NCBI GenBank assembly: GCA_015056045.1
Contig: SVGZ01000006.1
Coordinates: 40,013-104,012 of the forward strand
From: Clostridiales bacterium
GTDB lineage: Bacteria > Bacillota > Clostridia > Christensenellales > Christensenellaceae
Length of the DNA: 64,000 bases
Reading direction: 5' to 3'
A model generated the notes under the pieces. That model searched no databases. It saw only the letters and a list, made by a program, of their open reading frames with translations, and was not told where the DNA came from. The position numbers were made by a program, and so were the translations under genes. This document shows, piece by piece, positions 56,147 to 64,000 of this stretch (position 1 is the first letter of the stretch; each line of letters begins with the position of its first letter).

Positions 56147-57136
56147 TTAATACTTCGAGAATATTTCTGTTAATTCCGCATGATCTCTTGTTTTTAAAAG
56201 AGCAAGACGAAGCAGTACGGCCGCTTTCTGCGGGGAAAGATTATTCGCAGCAACGGTGTTTTTGCAAAGAACGCTGTCCTGCGTGATGAGTCCGTCATAA
56301 ACGCGTGAACTGATGACCACGGGAAGATCGAGCTCTTCGATCACTTTCATGTATTCGCGGCTGAATTCACCGGCACCTGCACCGGCAATGACGATCCCGT
56401 CGTAGTTTTTCGCCGCATAACGCAAAAGGGAAGGATCCGCATCAACAGAAAAATAGATAATGGCAACTCTCGGTAGGGAATCAAGCCCGTCAATATCAAA
56501 TTCGGAATTTGTTGTGTGCTGCTGAATGGGCGTTTCATAGAGGTAAACGCTTCCTTCACGGACGACGCCGATCGAACCGGTTTCGCCTGCAGAGATCGCC
56601 ATGACATGATAGGTGCTTGTCTTTGCGACCGAACGGGCAGAGTAGACTCTATCCGAAAAAACTGCCAATACGCCTCGGCCGATCGCTTCGTTTGATGCTG
56701 CTGTACAGACGGCCTGATAAAGATTCATCGGTCCGTCGGGAGAAATCGATGTTGAAGGGCGCATGGAACCTGTCAGAATAACGGGCTTATCCGTCTTGAC
56801 TGTCAGGTTCAGAAAGTACGCCGTTTCTTCAAGCGTGTCCGTACCGTGTGTAATGACAAAACCGGCAACATCGGGGTCTTTTGCCATTTCGTGGATCGTA
56901 TGAACGAGCTTGAACCAGATCTTATAGGTAATGTCATCGGAATTGATATTGCAGACCTGTACGGTACGGATATTGGCGATTTCCTCGAGCTTGGGGACAG
57001 CATCGATCAGATCTTTTGCAGAAAGCGCTCCGGAAGAATAGCCAACGACTCTGCCTTCTTCGCCGACTCCTGCGATCGTACCGCCTGTTGCAAGGATAAC
57101 GACGGTTTTCTAATTTTTCATATCCGCATTCTGCAT
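56147..57136 (-). pseudogene. L-asparaginase interrupted by an early amber codon
   Basis: The body is a type I/II L-asparaginase: ILATGGTIAG (nucleophile Thr), THGTDTLEETAYF and TGSMRP. But the start region reads MQNADMKN then TAG (57112-57110), then KTVVILATGG. The only later ATG is at 56887 (MAKDPDV), after the essential TGGTIA segment, so a product from there would be inactive. RBS AGAGGA precedes ATG 57136. One base (TAG for AAG or CAG) would restore the gene. It is either a recent nonsense mutation, a base error, or readthrough. Confidence 0.8.
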
Positions 57137-57237
57137 TATTTTCCTCTTTAAAAACTGTTTCTATGAAATACTATAACAGAGATCATATAAATTTTCCATA
57201 TTATTGAAAGGAAGATGCGGGAAGAATTTGAGATATT

Positions 57238-57260
57238 GAAAAACCGCGCTTTTGCGCGGT
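57238..57260 (-). terminator. Terminator after the SDR gene
   Basis: ACCGCGC / GCGCGGT with TTTT loop; the minus strand continues TTTTTCA. Confidence 0.8.
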
Positions 57261-57279
57261 CTTTGCTTTGTTATGTTGT

Positions 57280-58062
57280 TTAGCGAACCATGGTTGCGCC
57301 GCCGTTGACGCAGAAGATCTGGCCGTTGATATAACGGGAGCCTTCGCTTGCGAGGAAGACCATGATCGGAGCGCAGTCACGTTCAGCGTCGCCCATCATG
57401 CCGTCGATGGGGTAGCGGCGTTTGAGACCTGCGAGATGCATTTCCTTTACTGCCGGGTCAACGGTGCGGAGCCATTCTTCATACATAGCTGTTTTGATGG
57501 TTGGGTTTACGCAGTTGGTGCGAACGTTGCTTTCGATACCCCATTCCATAGCGATAGAGCGGGACCAGCCAAGTACAGCACCTTTGGAAGCTGCATACAT
57601 AGCGCCGTTGGGCATGCCGGAGAGTGCAACATCGGATGCATAGTTGATGATAGAACCTTCAACACCGTTTGCTTTAAAGATCTTGTAAGCTGCCTGGTTT
57701 GTATAAACGGTACCGTAAAGGTTGACATCCATCAGGAACTTGCAGTTTTCTGCTGTATAATCTTCTGCTGCCATGTTTGCTTCAACGCCTGCAACGTGTG
57801 CAAGTACATCAAGTCCGCCGAGAACGTCCATCGCTTTTGCAAAGAATGTATCCACTTCTTCTTTGCTGGCAATATTGCAGCGGTAATAGGTAGCATGGCC
57901 GGGGCCCATAGCGTTGACGGCTTCTTCTGTAGCTTTGCCGCGTTCGTCATTGGTGCCGCAGAATACGACCTGTGCGCCTTCTTTAACATAGAGTTTAACG
58001 GTAGCAGCACCAATGCCTTTGGTTCCGCCGGTAACAATAATTTTTTTGTTTTCTAACTGCAT
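57280..58062 (-). CDS. SDR-family oxidoreductase
   Basis: A 260-aa SDR with TGGTKGIG at about residues 11-18, NYASDVALSG (Ser) and MYAASKGA (Tyr-x3-Lys), and C-terminal YINGQIFCVNGGA. Substrate unknown. It diverges from a TetR regulator gene 111 bp away, so it is a likely target of that regulator. The coding region reads as highly expressed. Confidence 0.9.
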   Translation of the reverse strand: MQLENKKIIVTGGTKGIGAATVKLYVKEGAQVVFCGTNDERGKATEEAVNAMGPGHATYYRCNIASKEEVDTFFAKAMDVLGGLDVLAHVAGVEANMAAEDYTAENCKFLMDVNLYGTVYTNQAAYKIFKANGVEGSIINYASDVALSGMPNGAMYAASKGAVLGWSRSIAMEWGIESNVRTNCVNPTIKTAMYEEWLRTVDPAVKEMHLAGLKRRYPIDGMMGDAERDCAPIMVFLASEGSRYINGQIFCVNGGATMVR

Positions 58063-58136
58063 TTACTTTTTTGCCTTTCTTTGTTATTATTTTAACATAA
58101 TTATGATAGCGCATGAAACAAGAAAAGTAAATGTGC

Positions 58137-58155
58137 TTGTAACAAAGTGATACAA
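58137..58155. promoter_or_regulatory. Candidate TetR operator
   Basis: TTGTA-N9-TACAA, an inverted repeat between the divergent SDR and TetR genes. Weak by itself; position fits autoregulation. Confidence 0.3.
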
Positions 58156-58173
58156 ATGACGGGGATTTGTTGC

Positions 58174-58695
58174 ATGTTTAGGGAAATGACATATAACGAT
58201 ACAGTCTGCGAAGCGCTGGCGTTGGCTTTGCTTCGTCTGATGCAGAATAAAAACTTTGAACAAATTACGATCAGCGAGATCGTCAAGCTGGCCGGCGTCA
58301 GCCGCAGCAGCTTTTACCGCAATTTTGAAAGCAAAGAGCAGATCCTTTTTGAATATATCCGTGGGCTTTATCAGGACTTTTTCAGGGCAGGCGATGTGCC
58401 GGAGAGGCAGAATTCGGCGGATGATTTCCGTACTTTTCTTCTGCCGCGTTTCCGCTTTATCAAAGAGCATAGCCTGATTTTCAGTGTTCTGGTCGAACAT
58501 AACATGCTGTATGAATTTTTTAGGCAGACGGAACAGGATCTCATCCTGCTTTTGTGTGGGCAAAATGAATCGGTTTCCCCCTATCATCGTGCGATGTATT
58601 CGGGTGCTTGCGCGGGGGTCATCCGCTTATGGTACGAGAATGACTTTTTGGAAACTGAAGAGGAGATGGTATCGCTTTTTTTGCCGCGGATATGA
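58174..58695 (+). CDS. TetR/AcrR-family transcriptional regulator
   Basis: About 173 aa. The HTH is ITISEIVKLAGVSRSSFYRNF at residues 31-51, followed by a helical ligand domain. An ATG at 58174 (MFREM) with GGGGAT upstream is the best start, 58147 being the outer limit. Divergent from the SDR gene, which it probably represses. Confidence 0.88.
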   Translation: MFREMTYNDTVCEALALALLRLMQNKNFEQITISEIVKLAGVSRSSFYRNFESKEQILFEYIRGLYQDFFRAGDVPERQNSADDFRTFLLPRFRFIKEHSLIFSVLVEHNMLYEFFRQTEQDLILLLCGQNESVSPYHRAMYSGACAGVIRLWYENDFLETEEEMVSLFLPRI

Positions 58696-58959
58696 AGACG
58701 GAAAACAGAGCAGTTGCAGTAGCAGGCTGCTTTTTAGTTATATTGAATAGTTTTATTCAGTTTTTTTGCATAAAAAGCAAAAAATGGCATCGTGCACAGC
58801 TATGGAACCTATCCTCAATACCGTAGCTTTATAACTGTTTAGAATGAAAGAATTCCCCGTTATTTCACATATTCGCCTTGTAGAACTTGAAAAAATGTGA
58901 TAAAATTATAAAAGTTTACAGTAATATGTATGCTTAATATTTAAGGAGGCTTTATTGTA

Positions 58960-59736
58960 ATGAACCCAAGACTTGAACGCATTAAAGAAAAAATTAAAAA
59001 CGGACAGCCCGTTATCGGCGTATTTGTAGAACTCGCCGATTCCTCCATCAGTGAAATCGTCGGTTATTCCGGCTGTGATTTCGCATGGATCGACTCCGAA
59101 CATGGTATGATGGATCGCCGTGAGATTTATCATCATGTCATGGCTGCACAGTCTGCAGGCTGCTGCGCATTTGTTCGTGTACCCGGTGTTGAATATTATC
59201 AGATCAAAAACACACTGGATATGGGACCGGATGGTATCATTTTCCCCTTTGTCAACACACCTGAAATCGCTCGTACAGCTGTTCAGGCTTGCACATATCC
59301 GCAGGATGGCGGTAAACGCGGCCTTGGTCCTCTTCGTGCGATCAAATATGGCGTTGATGATGAAATGACATGGGTACAGACTGCAAAAGATGAAGTCTGG
59401 AAGATCTTCCAGATCGAGTGCATGGAAGCAGTTGAAAACCTCGATGCGATCGCAGCAACGGAAGGTGTTCATTCTCTGTTTGTCGGCCCCGGAGATTTGG
59501 GTATGTCCAATTTCGATAAGACCCCCGAAGAAAAAGCAGCTATTACCGAACAGGTACAGCGTCGTGTTGGCGAACTTGCCAAAAAGCATGGTCTTTATGC
59601 AGGTTCCTGCGCAGGCATGAACAAAGCTTCCTGCTACGAACTGCTTGGCCGTGGTATCCATTGGATGACAATCGCACAGGATGCCCGTATTTTCTCCGAT
59701 ACACTGAAAAAAGCTGTTCAGGATATCAACGAATAA
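58960..59736 (+). CDS. HpcH/HpaI aldolase family protein
   Basis: A 258-aa class II pyruvate aldolase. WIDSEHGMMDRREIYHH, FPFVNTPEIAR, IFQIECMEAVEN (metal Glu) and VGPGDLGMS are family hallmarks. Members cleave 2-keto-3-deoxy-glucarate or 4-hydroxy-2-oxo acids to pyruvate and an aldehyde. AAGGAGG precedes the ATG. Single gene with its own terminator; substrate not deducible. Confidence 0.9.
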   Translation: MNPRLERIKEKIKNGQPVIGVFVELADSSISEIVGYSGCDFAWIDSEHGMMDRREIYHHVMAAQSAGCCAFVRVPGVEYYQIKNTLDMGPDGIIFPFVNTPEIARTAVQACTYPQDGGKRGLGPLRAIKYGVDDEMTWVQTAKDEVWKIFQIECMEAVENLDAIAATEGVHSLFVGPGDLGMSNFDKTPEEKAAITEQVQRRVGELAKKHGLYAGSCAGMNKASCYELLGRGIHWMTIAQDARIFSDTLKKAVQDINE

Positions 59737-59754
59737 TCTATAGAAAATATAAAA

Positions 59755-59793
59755 AGAGGAGACGCTTCATTTTTTGAAGCGCCTCTTTTTTTG
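59755..59793 (+). terminator. Terminator of the aldolase gene
   Basis: AGAGG-x3-CGCTTCA / TGAAGCG-CCTCT stem followed by seven T. Confidence 0.85.
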
Positions 59794-59862
59794 CAAAAGA
59801 CTTTAAAAATGTTTTGGCAAATTGCGTGTGCATTCGAAATTGGCAACATTAAGTTTCTGAAA

Positions 59863-59900
59863 AAATAAAATCGACAAGCTCTTTGGAAACTTGTCGATTT
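59863..59900 (-). terminator. tRNA-Pro terminator
   Basis: AAATCGACAAG / CTTGTCGATTT, minus-strand T run after it. Confidence 0.85.
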
Positions 59901-59902
59901 CA

Positions 59903-59979
59903 TGGTCTGGGTGAGAGGATTTGAACCTCCGGCCTCTTGAACCCCATTCAAGCACGCTACCAAGCTGCGCCACACCCAG
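59903..59979 (-). tRNA. tRNA-Pro (GGG)
   Basis: Acceptor CTGGGTG / CACCCAG, anticodon stem CTTGA / TCAAG around ATGGGGT, so the anticodon is GGG; T arm GGAGGTTCAAATCCTC and encoded CCA. Reads CCC and CCU. Confidence 0.95.
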
Positions 59980-59987
59980 ATATATGT

Positions 59988-60044
59988 AAAAGTCTTCGGG
60001 CGTCCCCTCGGACCTTATTTATAATAACCGATAAGAAGACTTTT
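59988..60044. repeat. 10-bp inverted repeat around the tRNA-Pro promoter
   Basis: AAAAGTCTTC (59988-59997) and GAAGACTTTT (60035-60044) are exact inverse copies enclosing the -10 box and spacer of the promoter. Confidence 0.7.
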
Positions 60045-60049
60045 GTCAA
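60021..60049 (-). promoter_or_regulatory. tRNA-Pro promoter
   Basis: Minus-strand TTGACA (60049-60044), 17-bp spacer, TATTAT (60026-60021). Confidence 0.8.
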
Positions 60050-60057
60050 GAATTATT

Positions 60058-60090
60058 TATAAAAAAGAGCTTCAAAAATTGAAGCTCTCT
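60058..60090 (-). terminator. Terminator of the MATE gene
   Basis: AGAGCTTCA / TGAAGCTCT and a minus-strand T run. Confidence 0.8.
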
Positions 60091-60103
60091 TTTATATACG
60101 GAT

Positions 60104-61501
60104 TTATGCTTCTTCAGCTTCGATCTTGATCTTTGTCTGCCATTTCTTGCTGCGCCAACGGCTATAGCAAAGAATACCGCGGAAAAGTTCGTCGATCGCA
60201 AAGGAGATCCAGCAGCCGGCTAATCCCCAACCTAAAACAACGCCGAGAATGTAAGAGAAGAGGATGCTGCAAACCCAGCAGGAAATAACGCTGATCGTAA
60301 CGTAATACTTCATATCACCCGTTGCAACCAGTGAGTTGCCGCAGACGTTGTTCATGCCGCGCCCGATTTCGACAATGAAGTCAATGAAGAAGATCGGCAT
60401 CGCAAGCGCAATGACATCTGCATCTGTCGTCAGCATGCCGATGAGCTGATAACGGAAAAGGATGACCGTCAGCGCAAAGAACATATTGAGGCAGATCGTG
60501 ATGAGAAGGTTGCGGTTCAGCATGCGGTATGCACGGTCAAATTGTCTTGCACCTGCAAGCCATCCGATCATAACGCCGTTTGCCTGACCAATTGCCATAC
60601 CGGCAAGAGCAACATAGAAAACGACTGTCGTAACATAGGTCTTTGCCGTTGTCGCTGTCATGCCGATCATCGAAATGATGGTTGTCGAAACGATCTGGGA
60701 GAAGTTGTACGAAATAAAGGAAACGCCGTTCGGAAGACCGATGCCAAGGATGCTCTTGATGTTTGCCCAAGCGCCGTGGAAGATGGATTTTCTGTTGAAT
60801 TCAAGATTCGAGCGCATGATGAGGAAGATCATGACGACCATAGCGACAAATGCACTGATCTCGCGGACGATCGCAATACCTTCAACGCCGTAAAGCGGGA
60901 TTTCGAAAGGTCTGTAAATGACAATATAACCGCCGATCGCATTGAGTGCGTTCATAACGATCATGGTAATGAGGGAAGGCTTTGTATTGCCATAGCTTCT
61001 TGCGATTGCGGAAAGGATCGTCGTGACACTTTCAAAAATAGAAAATGCCGATGCGATCTGCAGATAGGTTTTTGCTTCGGGGATGAATTCCGGTGCTGTC
61101 TGCATAAGCCCAAGCATACCTTCGGCAAAGACAACAAAGATGATGCTTGCGATAACTGCCCAGACAAGAACAAGGACGACCGAAACCGTACCGATATCCA
61201 CTGCACGTTTTCTGTTTCCTGCGCCTAAATGCTGGCTGATGATGACGGATGCACCGTTGGAAATAACGATATAGGACATTGTGAGAAGGGTTAATACCTG
61301 CGCTGCAATGCCTACAGCTGTTGCTGCCTGGTCCGAATAACCACTGAGGATGACCGTATTGACGGTGTTCATCAGGTTGCGGAGGACGGTTTCAATAAGA
61401 AGCGGCCAGAAAAGACCCATCAGGGAAAGCTTTCCGCCGGCGGTCTCTATGTGGTTGAGATCGCTGTCCTTACTGAAAAGAGATTGAAAGAACTTTTTCA
61501 T
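60104..61501 (-). CDS. MATE-family efflux transporter
   Basis: A 465-aa protein with about twelve membrane segments, of the DinF/NorM-type multidrug and toxin extrusion superfamily. LFWPLLIETVLRNLMNTVNTV begins the first helix pair, and an internal repeat is visible in the second half. Efflux is driven by Na+ or H+; the substrate is unknown. The start ATG at 61501 has AAAGGTCA nearby. An inverted repeat CGGGTAAATACCCG (61529-61542) in its leader may be an operator or a hairpin. Confidence 0.9.
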   Translation of the reverse strand: MKKFFQSLFSKDSDLNHIETAGGKLSLMGLFWPLLIETVLRNLMNTVNTVILSGYSDQAATAVGIAAQVLTLLTMSYIVISNGASVIISQHLGAGNRKRAVDIGTVSVVLVLVWAVIASIIFVVFAEGMLGLMQTAPEFIPEAKTYLQIASAFSIFESVTTILSAIARSYGNTKPSLITMIVMNALNAIGGYIVIYRPFEIPLYGVEGIAIVREISAFVAMVVMIFLIMRSNLEFNRKSIFHGAWANIKSILGIGLPNGVSFISYNFSQIVSTTIISMIGMTATTAKTYVTTVVFYVALAGMAIGQANGVMIGWLAGARQFDRAYRMLNRNLLITICLNMFFALTVILFRYQLIGMLTTDADVIALAMPIFFIDFIVEIGRGMNNVCGNSLVATGDMKYYVTISVISCWVCSILFSYILGVVLGWGLAGCWISFAIDELFRGILCYSRWRSKKWQTKIKIEAEEA

Positions 61502-61641
61502 AGCTTGACCTTTCTTAAAAATTCTTATCGGGTAAATACCCGTTTGTAACTGTTCCGAGATAATTTTTCACAAACAACAAAATTATACCGCTATCAAAAG
61601 ATACTGTCAAATTTTTATAAAAAAAGAAAACAGCCTGTATT

Positions 61642-61980
61642 TCAGACTGTTTTTAAGCATTCTTCCAATTTTTCAAAAAGAAAACTTTTTGTTTTCAGCG
61701 GGTAACAGCAATAATGTTCGGGTTCATCCGCATCTGCTGCAATGCTGAATTCATTTTCTTCGATCTGCATTTCGATGGAAAATCTGCCGTATTTTCCCTG
61801 TACATCGATGCAGCGGTAATCCCTTAACCAATCGACATGCAGAGAAATCTTTTCCATACCGCGTTCGTTTAAGTGCTTTTTCAAATTGCCGGAAAGATAA
61901 TCCGCAAGGTATTCGTCAAAAACGGAAAGCGTCTTTTTTTCTTTCAGATAAGCGGCAATTCTCTTCTTTTTAAAAAACAT
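61642..61980 (-). CDS. Hypothetical 112-aa protein
   Basis: A short soluble protein, basic N-terminus, acidic middle (EMQIEENEFSIAADADEPEHY), no recognised domain. Overlaps the lgt stop by one base, so it is cotranscribed with lgt. A terminator stem starts within its last codons. Confidence 0.6.
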   Translation of the reverse strand: MFFKKKRIAAYLKEKKTLSVFDEYLADYLSGNLKKHLNERGMEKISLHVDWLRDYRCIDVQGKYGRFSIEMQIEENEFSIAADADEPEHYCCYPLKTKSFLFEKLEECLKTV

Positions 61981-62744
61981 TATTCCGTAAGATGCTTTTC
62001 TCTGTTTTTCGCATACCAGAGAAGCGCAATGCCAAGAGGCAGAAGAAGAAGAGAGATCAGCTGCGATGTGGATAAGAAGCCAACGGCACCTCTGTCGTCA
62101 GAGCGGAGGTATTCGAGGATAAAACGCCAGATCGCATAAGCAATGACATATTTCCCAAGGACGATGCCTTCGCGCTTGACTTTTTTCAGCTCGTTAAAGA
62201 GATAGAAGAACAGGCAAATGAGGAAAGCTGCTTCCATCAGCTGAACGGGTAAAACGGGAACACCAGCCGGTGCAGCACTGCCCGCAGGGTAAACAACGGA
62301 AATAAAGCTGTCGCAGACTCTTCCATAGCAGCAGCCTGCAAAGAAACAGCCGACTCTGCCAAATGCATGGATCAGCGTAAAGGGAACGATGATCGTATCG
62401 GCAATGGCAAGAAAGCTCAGTTTTTTTACACGGACATAGATGAAGCCTGCCAGGATACCGCCGATAAGACCGCCGTAAAAGACAAGTCCGCCGGTAATAA
62501 TACTGGAAAGGAAACCTGCCGGATCTGCCAAAAGCTCGTCAAATTCAACAATGATGTAGAGAAGCTTTGCGCCAAGAAGACCGCCGACTGCACACCAGAT
62601 TGCACAGTAATAGCTGTCGTCTTCGGTTAAGCCGCGGTATTTCGATGTTTTAAACAGAATGAAAAAGCCGATCAGCGTACCGATCGCAATGAGAAGCCCA
62701 TACATCGGGATCTCAAGCCCAAAAATGTTGATATAGGGAAGCAT
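61980..62744 (-). CDS. lgt: Prolipoprotein diacylglyceryl transferase
   Basis: Lgt, 254 aa, a seven-helix membrane enzyme that attaches diacylglycerol to lipobox cysteines. The signature HAFGRVGCFFAGCCYG and the GGLVFYGGLIGG helix are intact. It would process the many lipoproteins encoded in this window. RBS AGGAGGAATT. Confidence 0.95.
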   Translation of the reverse strand: MLPYINIFGLEIPMYGLLIAIGTLIGFFILFKTSKYRGLTEDDSYYCAIWCAVGGLLGAKLLYIIVEFDELLADPAGFLSSIITGGLVFYGGLIGGILAGFIYVRVKKLSFLAIADTIIVPFTLIHAFGRVGCFFAGCCYGRVCDSFISVVYPAGSAAPAGVPVLPVQLMEAAFLICLFFYLFNELKKVKREGIVLGKYVIAYAIWRFILEYLRSDDRGAVGFLSTSQLISLLLLPLGIALLWYAKNREKHLTE

Positions 62745-62764
62745 AATTCCTCCTAAAAATAAAT

Positions 62765-63073
62765 TCAGCTGAAGATATGAAAGCCGATAAGATCAAAAGC
62801 GTTTGGATAAACGCAAGAATAACAGGAAATACAGGAAATGATCCTGAGCGCAGAAAAGGAAAGCCCGATGATGCCTAAAACGAGTGCCGCTGTTGTTTTC
62901 CCGTCAGCTTTGAAGCCTTCTTTATCGGCTGCACTGCGAATCTCCGAGGCAAAGCCCGAAGCGATGATCCCGCAGACAAGCGCAGGAATGGCAAGATGAT
63001 ACAAAAAAGCCAGCACGACCGATATAATGCCCAAAACGAGAGCGGCAGTTGCTTTGGAACTGTATTTTTCCAA
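62765..63073 (-). CDS. DUF4190-like membrane protein
   Basis: A 102-aa protein with two similar hydrophobic pairs (ATAALVLGIISVVLAFLYH and TTAALVLGIIGLSFSALRI), the internal repeat typical of DUF4190 proteins. AGGAGGTACT precedes the start. Function unknown. It lies 20 bp upstream of lgt and may share its transcript. Confidence 0.75.
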   Translation of the reverse strand: MEKYSSKATAALVLGIISVVLAFLYHLAIPALVCGIIASGFASEIRSAADKEGFKADGKTTAALVLGIIGLSFSALRIISCISCYSCVYPNAFDLIGFHIFS

Positions 63074-63236
63074 ACGAGTACCTCCTTTTTATTGATTGCA
63101 GTATATCATTTTTTTATTTTGCAGACAATGCCTTCAAAAATGTTTTACATTTTTCCGCTCGATCGGCCATGAAAAAAGTATAATTTCACAGCAAAAACAA
63201 TAGATATGAACTGTGTTTTGAATGTGAGGTGATGAT

Positions 63237-63932
63237 GTGCGAAGAAACCTGATCAAATGGTGCTGTTTTTCTATTTTGCTTATTGCGGCGTTTTTTCTTC
63301 TTTCGGGAAAGGAAACGGCTGTCTTTTCGGAAAAAGAGGATATCATCATCCGTCGTTTTTCAACGGATAAGAGGGAAGTCATTATTCTCATCGAAACTGC
63401 TTTCGGCAATGATCATACTGCGGAAATACTTGAAGTCTTGAAGAAACACCGTGCCAAAGCCTGTTTTGCCGTTATGGGCCTTTGGGCAGAAGAAAACCCC
63501 GATTCAGTAAATAAGATCACAGAAAACGGCCATGATATGATCAGCCATTCCATGCATCATCCGCATTACAGCGAGCTTTCCGAAGAGGAAATAAAGAAAG
63601 ATATGGCATTGTCGTTTTTGCAGTTAAAAGAATTGACTGCGGAAGAAATACCGGCGATACATTTACCTTTTTGTGAAGAAGATGAACGTGTTTTGCAGGT
63701 TTTATTTGAAAACGGCATCGTGCCCATTGGCTGCGGTATCGATTCGCTCGATTATACGGGGCTTTCTTCCGAAAAAATGGCGGAGGATATTCTCATAAAA
63801 ATAAAAGGTGGAGAGATCATCCTTTTTAGGAATAATTGCGAAAATACAGCAAAAGCCATTGACCTCATGTTAACGGAAATGGATAAGCGGCATTATCGAT
63901 CGATCAGCATCAAAAAGATCCTTTTTGAATAA
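63237..63932 (+). CDS. PdaB-like polysaccharide deacetylase family protein, divergent active site
   Basis: A 231-aa protein with an N-terminal hydrophobic anchor (residues 8-23) and a NodB-like domain. GTG start with TGAGGTGAT upstream. The region IETAFGNDHTAEILEVLKKH aligns with the FDAAWGN segment of sporulation protein PdaB, with Asp replaced by Glu. The histidine motif HSMHHPH is kept. Usual members deacetylate peptidoglycan; with the changed first motif activity is uncertain. C-terminal half is shorter than in active enzymes. Confidence 0.75.
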   Translation: MRRNLIKWCCFSILLIAAFFLLSGKETAVFSEKEDIIIRRFSTDKREVIILIETAFGNDHTAEILEVLKKHRAKACFAVMGLWAEENPDSVNKITENGHDMISHSMHHPHYSELSEEEIKKDMALSFLQLKELTAEEIPAIHLPFCEEDERVLQVLFENGIVPIGCGIDSLDYTGLSSEKMAEDILIKIKGGEIILFRNNCENTAKAIDLMLTEMDKRHYRSISIKKILFE

Positions 63933-63946
63933 GAATCGGAGAATTT

Positions 63947-64000
63947 ATGAAAAACAGAAATAATACAGCGGAATTTTCGGGCATTGTGAAAACTGCTCCT
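63947..64000 (+). CDS. Start of a gene cut by the window edge
   Basis: ATG at 63947, preceded by CGGAGA, opens MKNRNNTAEFSGIVK and runs off the end without a stop. Too little to name. Confidence 0.5.
   Translation, partial: MKNRNNTAEFSGIVKTAP

Noticed and set aside
60542..61228. A Cys/His/Asp-rich 228-residue frame over the MATE gene
   Set aside because: It is the antisense image of hydrophobic codons, not a zinc protein.

Overview
The window looks like the chromosome of an anaerobic, low-to-moderate-GC Firmicute of the Clostridia type. The evidence is strong Shine-Dalgarno sites, frequent TTG starts, a class 1B dihydroorotate dehydrogenase (pyrD with pyrK), a rubrerythrin/flavoprotein next to a PerR-like Fur repressor, a group B-type [FeFe] hydrogenase, many short lipoproteins, and rnpB in a trmK/nif3/zinc-ribbon neighbourhood. 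I see no phage, insertion sequence, CRISPR array or rRNA.

Layout. 0-2.6 kb: a truncated gene, an NTF2-fold (YbbC/YhhH-like) protein and two tandem paralogous SDR oxidoreductases. 2.7-12.5 kb: a complete UMP operon, pyrC-carA-carB-pyrK-pyrD-pyrF-pyrE-pyrB, behind a consensus promoter and a structured leader ending in a T tract. 12.5-19.9 kb: a VUT-type queuosine-precursor transporter, an SDR, a NUDIX/lipoprotein pair, a 36-aa gene followed by 16-bp tandem repeats, and argG-argH. 20.1-24.8 kb: ruvC-ruvA-ruvB-queA-tgt, then yajC. 24.9-27.1 kb: a NUDIX hydrolase and perR followed by a flavin reductase-rubredoxin-rubrerythrin fusion. 27.4-32.8 kb: xpt and a BMP-type nucleoside ABC transporter. 32.9-37.5 kb: trmK, nif3, a zinc-ribbon coiled-coil protein, rnpB and nadE. 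37.7-49.3 kb: a PaaK-like enzyme, a frameshifted aldo/keto reductase, mreB, a QueG-like Fe-S protein, tRNA-Leu, a U32 protein, lplA, DUF554, an M14 peptidase, a split chromate transporter and lipoproteins. 49.3-64 kb: a GH35-like glycosidase, the hydrogenase, a serine hydrolase, a Cys-rich unknown, an asparaginase with an early amber codon, an SDR/TetR divergent pair, an HpcH/HpaI aldolase, tRNA-Pro, a MATE pump, lgt and a PdaB-like protein.

Main observation. The window holds two glutamine-dependent amidotransferases, CarA and NadE, from unrelated glutaminase families. In both, the catalytic cysteine is a glycine while the rest of the domain is kept (CarA GIGLGH for GICLGH; NadE EIGFDLW for EICEDLW). 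The simplest reading is that carbamoyl phosphate and NAD are made from free ammonia, as would suit an ammonia-rich habitat.

Other notable points: PyrB carries a C-terminal PyrI-type zinc domain without the allosteric domain; the pyr leader has no recognisable PyrR site; the Hrb-rubrerythrin fusion has an internal start with its own ribosome binding site; and two enzymes are interrupted just after their start codons (AKR by a frameshift in an A4 run, asparaginase by TAG). Queuosine genes (transporter, tgt, queA, QueG-like) fit salvage of an imported 7-deazaguanine precursor.
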